Source: Campylobacteraceae bacterium (GTDB lineage Bacteria > Campylobacterota > Campylobacteria > Campylobacterales > Sulfurovaceae). From it: DNA of 8,462 bases. The notes beneath the pieces are model-generated. The model worked only from the letters and a program-made list of their open reading frames with translations. It made no database searches and was not told the DNA's origin. Shown piece by piece: positions 1-5,040 of this stretch. How positions within the stretch are numbered: the first letter of the stretch is position 1; each line of letters opens with the position of its first letter. Location: contig JALVVQ010000221.1 in assembly GCA_027023325.1 (NCBI GenBank), forward strand, positions 848-9,309, written 5' to 3'. A program made the translations under genes and the position numbers.

Positions 1-934
1 GGTGAATACCACTGAATTCTGCACCGGATGGTGTTTTGACCTTGGCTTCTCTGGTACCCTGTAGCATATGTACCAACAGGTGACCATGCTCTTTCTTGTC
101 AATGGTTGGGTCATTACCTTCGTAGAGACCTTCATTTCCATAAGGCACATGACAGGCAGAACATCCCATACCTCTCCAGTCACCACGACCTTTTCGTCCC
201 CTGACACCGATATGGCATCGCTGACAGTCAGATCTTTGGTAGGTGATAGAAGCATGATAGGCGACTCTTGCCTTGTAGTCCTCATCGCTTTCGCCTGCTT
301 TTCTTTTCAGGTCAGCATCAGACTTTGGTGGCAGTGGAAGCTGCTTAAGCTCCGTAGGGAACTGATCAGGAAACTTATCAATCATTGCTACCATATATTT
401 CTTATAGGTATCTGTACCCCATGCTGGCGTTTTGCCATCTTCATCTTTGACATCATAGTCAGCATACTTGACTTTTTTGGTAGGCTCTGTTCCCCATGAG
501 TGAAGGTTACCTTGGATCTTACCCGCTTCAGTCGCCATCAATGCTTTTTTGGTGTTGGCTACTGTATCTGCGTGACAGATTCCACATGTTTTGTCCATGA
601 TCCAGAAGCTTCCTGGGTCTCTTACAAATGCTGCGAGTCCACCTGGGTGTGCTTTTGGTGCACCTTTGTGTGCTGTCTCGGCTGTACCTGCTTTGGGGTC
701 ACCACCATGACAGACCACACATCCACCTGTGTCTCCCATCCCTTTACCCATCGCTACGATCTGTTTCATCATATCGGAGCTTGGCTCTCTGATGTGTTCG
801 ATACCATTATGACATTTCACACAACTGTCTCCACCATCGACACTTTTAGGCACGGCCTTCATGTCTCCAGCAGAGGCAGAGAGTGTCAGTATAAACATCA
901 TCGCAAAAAACACGACTTTTAACTTGGCAATCAT
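1..934 (-). CDS. Exported multiheme cytochrome c, N-terminal part (gene continues past the left edge)
   Basis: The minus-strand reading frame is open from an ATG at 934 to the window edge, giving 311 residues without a stop. An AAGGAGG ribosome site (946-940) lies 5 nt before the ATG and fixes the start. Residues 1-22 form a Sec signal peptide ending in SASA, so the protein is exported. Five CXXCH haem c sites are visible: CVKCH (38-42), CVVCH (72-76), CGICH (117-121), CQRCH (237-241) and CSACH (258-262). Scattered extra His residues could be distal ligands, which suggests bis-His haems. The 115-residue gap between the third and fourth sites is charged and Pro-rich. The likely role is periplasmic or outer-surface electron transfer; the total haem number and the subfamily cannot be read because the C-terminus is missing. 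It is transcribed divergently from the Trx/cytochrome/two-component operon. The class (multiheme cytochrome c) is certain; the substrate is unknown. Confidence 0.93.
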   Translation of the reverse strand, partial: MIAKLKVVFFAMMFILTLSASAGDMKAVPKSVDGGDSCVKCHNGIEHIREPSSDMMKQIVAMGKGMGDTGGCVVCHGGDPKAGTAETAHKGAPKAHPGGLAAFVRDPGSFWIMDKTCGICHADTVANTKKALMATEAGKIQGNLHSWGTEPTKKVKYADYDVKDEDGKTPAWGTDTYKKYMVAMIDKFPDQFPTELKQLPLPPKSDADLKRKAGESDEDYKARVAYHASITYQRSDCQRCHIGVRGRKGRGDWRGMGCSACHVPYGNEGLYEGNDPTIDKKEHGHLLVHMLQGTREAKVKTPSGAEFSGIH

Positions 935-948
935 CTTTTCCTCCTTGG

Positions 949-982
949 ATTGCATTTCGAGGAGAGTATCCTCTACTGCAAT
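949..982 (-). promoter_or_regulatory. Interrupted palindrome in the multiheme cytochrome leader
   Basis: Two nested inverted repeats share one centre: ATTGCA (949-954) with TGCAAT (977-982), and inside them GAGGA (959-963) with TCCTC (969-973) around a 5-nt loop. The element lies directly upstream of the ribosome site of the minus-strand cytochrome gene, within the leader predicted from the sigma-54-like promoter. It could be an RNA hairpin affecting translation or stability, or an operator. The symmetry is seen directly; the function is inference. Confidence 0.4.
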
Positions 983-985
983 AGT

Positions 986-1027
986 AGCGTGTTAAAGTGC
1001 CAAGAAAGTGCCACAACTTATCACGCT
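986..1027. repeat. Phased direct repeats inside an inverted repeat (candidate operator)
   Basis: AAAGTGCCA occurs at 994-1002 and again at 1005-1013, exactly 11 bp apart, so both copies face the same side of the helix. They are enclosed by inverted arms AGCGTGTTAA (986-995) and TTATCACGCT (1018-1027), with 9 of 10 positions complementary. Tandem half-sites about 11 bp apart are typical of OmpR/PhoB-family response regulators (established knowledge), and such a regulator is encoded at 2550-3197. That this protein binds here is inference. Confidence 0.45.
998..1013 (-). promoter_or_regulatory. Sigma-54-like promoter (-24/-12) for the multiheme cytochrome
   Basis: The minus strand reads TGGCACTTTCTTGGCA. 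Against the RpoN consensus TGGCACG-N4-TTGCA it matches the whole -24 hexamer and keeps the essential GG and GC exactly 12 bp apart. The mismatches are T for G just after the hexamer and G for T in the -12 element. Transcription would start near 987, about 53 nt before the ATG at 934. Sigma-54 is known in Campylobacterota, mainly for flagellar genes. No NtrC-type activator is encoded in this window, so the activator would have to come from elsewhere. The same bases form a tandem repeat that could instead be a response-regulator site. Confidence 0.45.
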
Positions 1028-1056
1028 GTTTAAGAGCCTATTAATAGATAAACGAT

Positions 1057-1062
1057 TAGAAT
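1057..1062 (+). promoter_or_regulatory. Possible -10 box for the Trx/cytochrome/two-component operon
   Basis: TAGAAT, within TAGAATAAT, differs from TATAAT at one position and lies 44-49 nt before the ATG at 1106. No convincing -35 box is visible, which is common for Campylobacterota housekeeping promoters. TGTAAT at 1070-1075 is an alternative. The AT-rich stretch 1030-1090 is where a promoter must lie, but the exact box is uncertain. Confidence 0.3.
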
Positions 1063-1105
1063 AATCTTGTGTAATGCATAAAACCAATTCAGGAGCATAA
1101 GTCTT

Positions 1106-1615
1106 ATGAAGCATATCATCTCTCTACTGCTACTCATCTCCTTGGGTATCACGCACCTCTCTGCGGACGAAAAAAAGCACATACAAACCACTCATGAACT
1201 CGGCTGGATGAACAATCTCGAAGAGGCCAAGGCTATCGCCCTCAAGGAGAAAAAACCCATCATACTCTTTCTGCACTCACAGCGGTGTTTTTACTGCCCC
1301 AAACTTATCGAACAGGTATTTCCTGACCCCAAAGTACAGAAGTTCCTCACTGAACACTTTGTCAAGCTGGATCTGGATGTGGCAACCGGCAGTGACAGTA
1401 TCGAAGAAGACACGGCAGACCAGGCACCGGAGCGCTTCATCGTCAGCATGACACCAGCGATCCTTTTTATGGGGCCAAAAGAAGAGAAGCTCTACCGTAA
1501 GGGCAAAAAACATATGATTATTTATGGCTTTTGGAAACCCGAAGAGCTAATCACCTGGGGTAAAGAGGCCCTGAAACGCTTCCAAAAACTTCAAGGAGAA
1601 ACCTATGCGAAATAA
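1106..1615 (+). CDS. Exported thioredoxin-fold protein (CFYC active site)
   Basis: This is a 169-residue protein with a Sec signal peptide (1-20, ending LSA). Its mature part has a thioredoxin-like fold: a beta strand PIILFLHSQR (51-60), the redox motif CFYC (C61, C64) at the start of a helix, and the cis-proline motif MTP with P117 before the next strand AILFMG. This pattern fits periplasmic thiol-disulfide proteins of the Thioredoxin_7/SoxW-like type. The likely role is reducing or isomerising periplasmic disulfides, for example keeping apocytochrome haem-site cysteines reduced, which suits the cytochromes on both sides. The partner is inferred. The start is set by AGGAG at 1091-1095, 10 nt before the ATG. 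It is the first gene of a five-gene chain, and its end overlaps the next gene by 11 nt. Confidence 0.85.
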   Translation: MKHIISLLLLISLGITHLSADEKKHIQTTHELGWMNNLEEAKAIALKEKKPIILFLHSQRCFYCPKLIEQVFPDPKVQKFLTEHFVKLDLDVATGSDSIEEDTADQAPERFIVSMTPAILFMGPKEEKLYRKGKKHMIIYGFWKPEELITWGKEALKRFQKLQGETYAK

Positions 1616-1979
1616 ATGGGTATTTTTGATACTTCTTCCCCTGCTCGCCACAACTTCGCAGGCTAAGTCCAGAGGCAAGCATGTCGTCAGAGAAAAGGTA
1701 GGACAGCAATACTATCTCCATGCCTGCGCAAAATGCCACAAAGAAGGCAAACTAGGTGGCAATATGGCGACACAGCGGGAGTGGAAAGCACTGCTTGACA
1801 ATCACGCTTCAGAACTGATCTATCTGCATGAAGATGTCTATAATGACCCTAAAAATCCCAATGCTGTGGAAGCCATTGCCTATCTCAAGAGTACTTCCTT
1901 TACAAAAGAGAAGCGAAAGCTATTAAAATTCTTACAGGAGTTCGCGAGTGATTCACCGGATATTCCTACTTGCTATTAG
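1605..1979 (+). CDS. Small exported monoheme cytochrome c
   Basis: This is a 124-residue protein with a signal peptide (1-20, ending SQA), giving a mature part of about 104 residues. A single haem c site CAKCH (C41, C44, H45) lies near the mature N-terminus, as in class I cytochromes c. M54, shortly after the haem site, is a possible distal ligand, but the spacing is unusually short for class I and the axial ligand is uncertain. Helical, Lys-rich segments follow (residues 85-113). There is an extra Cys at 123, next to the C-terminus. The start is supported by AAGGAG at 1593-1598, 6 nt before the ATG. It overlaps the thioredoxin-fold gene by 11 nt and the next gene by 32 nt, so translation is probably coupled. 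The role is periplasmic electron transfer or redox sensing; the partner is unknown. Confidence 0.82.
   Translation: MRNKWVFLILLPLLATTSQAKSRGKHVVREKVGQQYYLHACAKCHKEGKLGGNMATQREWKALLDNHASELIYLHEDVYNDPKNPNAVEAIAYLKSTSFTKEKRKLLKFLQEFASDSPDIPTCY
1935..1940 (+). promoter_or_regulatory. Ribosome binding site that sets a GTG start
   Basis: CAGGAG lies 7 nt before the GTG at 1948, inside the 3' end of the cytochrome gene. No ATG in this frame fits better: starting at a later Met would remove the signal peptide. Confidence 0.6.
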
Positions 1980-2553
1980 TCTGACGCTGCTCCCGGCTGC
2001 ACAAAAAAGCTGTCCAGATCACTACAACCCCACATGGTTTGAAGAGGCGAGCGATGAACTGATACTGGTCATTGATGAATATTTTACAGACCAAAATATC
2101 ACCTTTTTGCCCACCACAAAAGAGATAAAGCACCTAGGGCTACTGCCGATCTCCCCAGAGGTATTGCAGCTCCCCCATGCCATGCGCGCCTATCATGACC
2201 TACGCTTCCCCATCCATACCGGACTCTGGCGCTATGAGCACTACAGGCAGGGTATCAGTACCACCCATCTACTCCTCAAAGAGCCCAGTAGGCTCTCGGA
2301 GATCACAGCCATCAATACCTACAATGACCTGCTGGGGGCTTACTGGGGAGATTATGCCGTCACCGGCTATCAGATGACGCTGGAGCCCGAAGACTCCCGC
2401 ATCCGCTATAAAGACCACTATTTTGAACTCAATGTCAAGATCTATGGACTCAAAAATGATGCCACACCATTGCCCTACACCTATGCGGATCTTCAATTCA
2501 GAGACTATAGTAGCCAAGTACATGATTTTATGCGGTGCAAGGAGGCTCAGTGA
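1948..2553 (+). CDS. Exported protein of unknown family within a two-component operon
   Basis: I do not recognise this 201-residue protein. It begins with GTG and has a clear signal peptide (about 1-18, hydrophobic core FLLAISLTLL, ending PAA). There is no haem site and no further membrane segment, so it is predicted to be a soluble periplasmic protein. Two cysteines remain after cleavage, C22 and C197 at opposite ends of the mature chain, which could form a disulfide tying the termini together. The body is rich in Tyr, Trp and His (for example residues 82-100 and 124-160) and has mixed alpha/beta character. It overlaps the cytochrome gene by 32 nt and the response regulator by 4 nt (GTGA). 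The context suggests a periplasmic accessory or ligand-binding partner of the sensor kinase, but this is inference from position only. Confidence 0.8.
   Translation: MIHRIFLLAISLTLLPAAQKSCPDHYNPTWFEEASDELILVIDEYFTDQNITFLPTTKEIKHLGLLPISPEVLQLPHAMRAYHDLRFPIHTGLWRYEHYRQGISTTHLLLKEPSRLSEITAINTYNDLLGAYWGDYAVTGYQMTLEPEDSRIRYKDHYFELNVKIYGLKNDATPLPYTYADLQFRDYSSQVHDFMRCKEAQ
2539..2545 (+). promoter_or_regulatory. Ribosome binding site that sets the response regulator start
   Basis: AAGGAGG lies 4 nt before the GTG at 2550. A longer reading from the GTG at 2535 would place this site inside the coding region and add five residues (MQGGS) ahead of the conserved first beta strand. The GTG at 2550 is therefore the start, overlapping the upstream TGA by 4 nt. 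Confidence 0.8.
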
Positions 2554-3197
2554 AACTACTACTCCTAGAAGATGATCTTCTGATTGCCGAACAGATCAAA
2601 GCCTATTTTGAACTCTTTGACTACAAGGTAGATCACTATGAAAATGGGCTGACCCTGATAGAAGATACCAACCCGCAAAGTTATGATATCATGCTGCTGG
2701 ATATCAACACGCCCGGTCTCAGCGGTTTGGAAGTACTGAAGGAATTTAGAGAACTTTCTATCGATACACCTGCTATTTTTGTCACTGCTATGAGTGATAT
2801 TGAGCACCTCAAAGAGGCCTATGCTGTCGGTTGCAACGACTATGTGAGAAAGCCTTTTGATATCGAGGAGTTGGAGTTGCGTATCGAAAAACTGGTGGCA
2901 CAGAACCAATCCAAAGAGATCGTTTTGTCCGAGCATTACATCTTCGACATGAAAGAGGAGAAGCTCTACTACAAAAAGACCGAAGTGCATCTCAATGAGA
3001 AAGAGCGCAGTCTGCTCTATCTCCTGCTCAAACACCGTGGCAACACCGTCTCCAAAGAGATGATCAAAACCTATGTCTGGGATGATCAGGATGTCTGCGA
3101 CAACACACTGCGCACCAAGATCAAAAAACTCAGAGATAAGCTGGATGAAAACTTTATCCAGAGTCTCAGAGGTGCAGGCTACAAGATAGATGCCTAG
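2550..3197 (+). CDS. OmpR/PhoB-family response regulator
   Basis: This is a 215-residue DNA-binding response regulator. The receiver domain (about 1-115) has the acidic pair D8-D9 after strand KLLLLEDD, the phospho-acceptor D51 in LLDINTPG, the switch Thr T79 in FVTAMSD and the conserved K101 in VRKPF. The C-terminal winged-helix domain (about 125-215) shows the family pattern: LNEKERSLLYLLLKHRGNTVS, then the recognition helix region DNTLRTKIKKLRDKL and the hairpin LRGAGYKI. Phosphorylation at D51 by the adjacent kinase should promote dimerisation and binding to tandem direct repeats. The start codon is GTG, chosen from the ribosome site; it overlaps the upstream gene by 4 nt and the kinase by 8 nt. 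A plausible target is the pair of phased repeats at 994-1013. The cognate pairing is strongly suggested by gene order; the regulon is unknown. Confidence 0.93.
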   Translation: MKLLLLEDDLLIAEQIKAYFELFDYKVDHYENGLTLIEDTNPQSYDIMLLDINTPGLSGLEVLKEFRELSIDTPAIFVTAMSDIEHLKEAYAVGCNDYVRKPFDIEELELRIEKLVAQNQSKEIVLSEHYIFDMKEEKLYYKKTEVHLNEKERSLLYLLLKHRGNTVSKEMIKTYVWDDQDVCDNTLRTKIKKLRDKLDENFIQSLRGAGYKIDA

Positions 3198-4977
3198 CCT
3201 CAAGCTCATCAATCGCAAGAAGTTTACGGCTGTATTGGCTTTCTCCTTCTTTGTCTATGGCATCATGCTGATGCTGCTCTTTTTCTTTTTTAGTAACTGG
3301 CTCATCGAAAAGAAGGAAATCGAACAATTCAGAAATGAGAGTTACCTGCAAGCAGAAAGCAAAGAAAAATACTTGGATCTCTACCTTGACAAGCTCTCAA
3401 GAAGCCTGAAATCTATTGCATTCAACCCCTACTTTATGAGCTATGTGGTTGATGAGAAGTATATCAACCAGGCAGAGTTTCTTTTTATCACCATTATGCT
3501 AGAACATGATGACTATATGCAGTTGAGATTTTTGGATGCCAAAGGTGTAGAAAAACTTCGTTTTGATCGAGACAGCATCGGTGCCTATCCTTATAAAAAA
3601 GCAGTGCTTCAGGACAAATCAGACCGCTATTATTTCAAAGAAGCAGCCAAGCTTCCAGAAGGAAAGATCTACACCTCAAGAATAGACTACAATGTAGAAA
3701 ATGGCAAGGTGGCACAGCCTTTTATACCTGTGTTTCGCGTCTCCATCCCTATCTATTTCAAAAAGAAATTTATGGGTATCCTGACAATCAACGCCTTTGC
3801 CGAGAGTATCATCAAGCTTTTTACCGAAGCAGCCACCTTCAATATCAGCATCTACGACCAAGAGGGTCATGTCATCTACTATAATGGAAATTTTTATGAC
3901 AAAAATATCAACAGTAAGGAGATTACCGATATACTGCCCCTTGCCAAGTATGAGCTTCCTCTGGACGATCAGGTTCTTCTTTTGGAAGAAAAGAAGATCT
4001 ATGTCAAACCTATCAAGATGGGAACCGAAACAATCTATGTTGCACTGACACCCAAAAAAGGTGCCACTTTTTCCTTCAAAAAAGAGGACTACCAAGCAGC
4101 CTCCCTAGTACTTTTCCTGCTTTTTATTGCTGCATTCCCTCTCTCTTATCTGCTTAGTCGTCCCACTGAGAGCATGTTCAAGGCATTGACGAGACAACGA
4201 GAAGAGCTCGAGGAACTCACCCATACACTTGAAAAGAGAGTCAAAGAGAAGACAGAGGAGAATAGCCGTAAAGACCGCCTACTGATCCACCAGGCACGAC
4301 TGGCAGAACTCGGAGAGATGATCGGCAACATCGCCCACCAGTGGCGACACCCTCTCACCCGCCTTAGCCTACTGCTACAGAACCTCAAAGCCCTCAACAA
4401 AAAAGAGCGTCTCACGCCACAAAAGCTGACCGAGACACTCGAAGTAGCCAATGAGCAGATCTTTTTCATGTCGGACACCATAGACAACTTCAAGGATTTT
4501 TACAAGCAAGGAGGAGAAAAGAGTCTCTTCCTCGTCGCAAATGCCTATACAAAAATGGTAGAGATGGTAGGGCATAATCTTAAGCATAACAATATCAACA
4601 TCTCCTATCAGGAGACAGCAGAGATATCTATCTTTGGCAACCAAAATGAATTTTCACAGGTACTGCTCAATCTCATCATCAATGCTAGAGATGCAGCCAT
4701 GACCAAGAAGATACCAGCACCCACTATCACCATCACCGCTGAAGTAAAAAAAGAAATGAATATCCTCAAAGTCTCTGACAATGCTGGTGGCATCCCCCCT
4801 GACCTACTTGAACAAATCTTCGAGCCCTACTTCAGCACCAAAGGAGACAAAGGTACCGGCATTGGTCTTTATATGGTACGCACTATCATTCAAGAAAAGT
4901 TTGGTGGCACAGTGACTGCATACAATAATGAGTCTGGAGCAATATTTGTAATAAAAATACCAATAGCCACTCCATAA
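3190..4977 (+). CDS. Membrane sensor histidine kinase with periplasmic Cache domain
   Basis: This is a 595-residue kinase. TM1 spans about 12-38 and TM2 about 303-323, bracketing a periplasmic region of some 265 residues. That region has dCache-type features: KSDRYYFKEA (143-152), YTSRIDYNVENG (161-172), then PFIPVFRVSIPIYF and the strand GILTINAFA. No HAMP domain follows TM2; a coiled coil (about 333-370) leads straight into the dimerisation domain. The H-box GNIAHQWRHPLTRL gives H383 as phospho-acceptor. The ATPase domain shows the N-box LLNLIINARDAA (492-503), G1 VSDNAGGIP (528-536), F-box IFEPYFSTK (543-551) and G2 GTGIGLYM (555-562). All catalytic motifs are intact. It should sense a small periplasmic ligand and phosphorylate the response regulator encoded just upstream, which it overlaps by 8 nt. 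The ribosome site is weak, consistent with coupling. The ligand is unknown. Confidence 0.93.
   Translation: MPSLKLINRKKFTAVLAFSFFVYGIMLMLLFFFFSNWLIEKKEIEQFRNESYLQAESKEKYLDLYLDKLSRSLKSIAFNPYFMSYVVDEKYINQAEFLFITIMLEHDDYMQLRFLDAKGVEKLRFDRDSIGAYPYKKAVLQDKSDRYYFKEAAKLPEGKIYTSRIDYNVENGKVAQPFIPVFRVSIPIYFKKKFMGILTINAFAESIIKLFTEAATFNISIYDQEGHVIYYNGNFYDKNINSKEITDILPLAKYELPLDDQVLLLEEKKIYVKPIKMGTETIYVALTPKKGATFSFKKEDYQAASLVLFLLFIAAFPLSYLLSRPTESMFKALTRQREELEELTHTLEKRVKEKTEENSRKDRLLIHQARLAELGEMIGNIAHQWRHPLTRLSLLLQNLKALNKKERLTPQKLTETLEVANEQIFFMSDTIDNFKDFYKQGGEKSLFLVANAYTKMVEMVGHNLKHNNINISYQETAEISIFGNQNEFSQVLLNLIINARDAAMTKKIPAPTITITAEVKKEMNILKVSDNAGGIPPDLLEQIFEPYFSTKGDKGTGIGLYMVRTIIQEKFGGTVTAYNNESGAIFVIKIPIATP
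4905..4920 (+). promoter_or_regulatory. Possible intragenic sigma-54-like promoter
   Basis: TGGCACAGTGACTGCA has the sigma-54 -24 hexamer and a GC 12 bp after the GG, with C for T at the start of the -12 element. It would start transcription near 4931, giving a leader of about 110 nt for the OmpA-family gene at 5041. However, the bases also encode the conserved GGTV turn of the kinase ATPase domain, so chance is a real alternative. Confidence 0.2.
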
Positions 4978-4988
4978 TAAAAACAGGA

Positions 4989-5003
4989 TATACAAGGTAT
5001 AAT
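4989..5003 (+). promoter_or_regulatory. Probable promoter -10 of the OmpA-family gene, overlapped by a small palindrome
   Basis: A perfect TATAAT (4998-5003) lies 38-43 nt before the ATG at 5041, with no recognisable -35 box. It overlaps the inverted repeat TATAC-AAG-GTATA (4989-5001), which could be a repressor site. The ribosome site GAAAGGAAG (5026-5034) follows. No terminator is visible after the kinase, so some read-through from the upstream operon is likely. Confidence 0.5.
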
Positions 5004-5040
5004 TGAATGCAATATTAATCTTATCGAAAGGAAGTACAGA

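Noticed and set aside
68..922. Two plus-strand open frames (68-499 and 500-922) covering the left part
   Set aside because: They lie opposite the multiheme cytochrome, whose minus-strand frame has a signal peptide, five CXXCH sites and a strong ribosome site. The plus-strand translations show no family features.
2535..2549. Earlier GTG start for the response regulator
   Set aside because: It would bury the AAGGAGG ribosome site in the coding region and add residues ahead of the conserved first strand. GTG 2550 is preferred.
2565..3218. Minus-strand open frame of 217 codons opposite the response regulator
   Set aside because: The plus strand encodes an intact receiver and winged-helix domain. 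The antisense frame has no ribosome site or recognisable domain.
4060..4070. Another GTGCCACTTT match resembling the intergenic repeat
   Set aside because: It lies inside the kinase coding region, is a single copy and lacks the GC at sigma-54 spacing on the minus strand.
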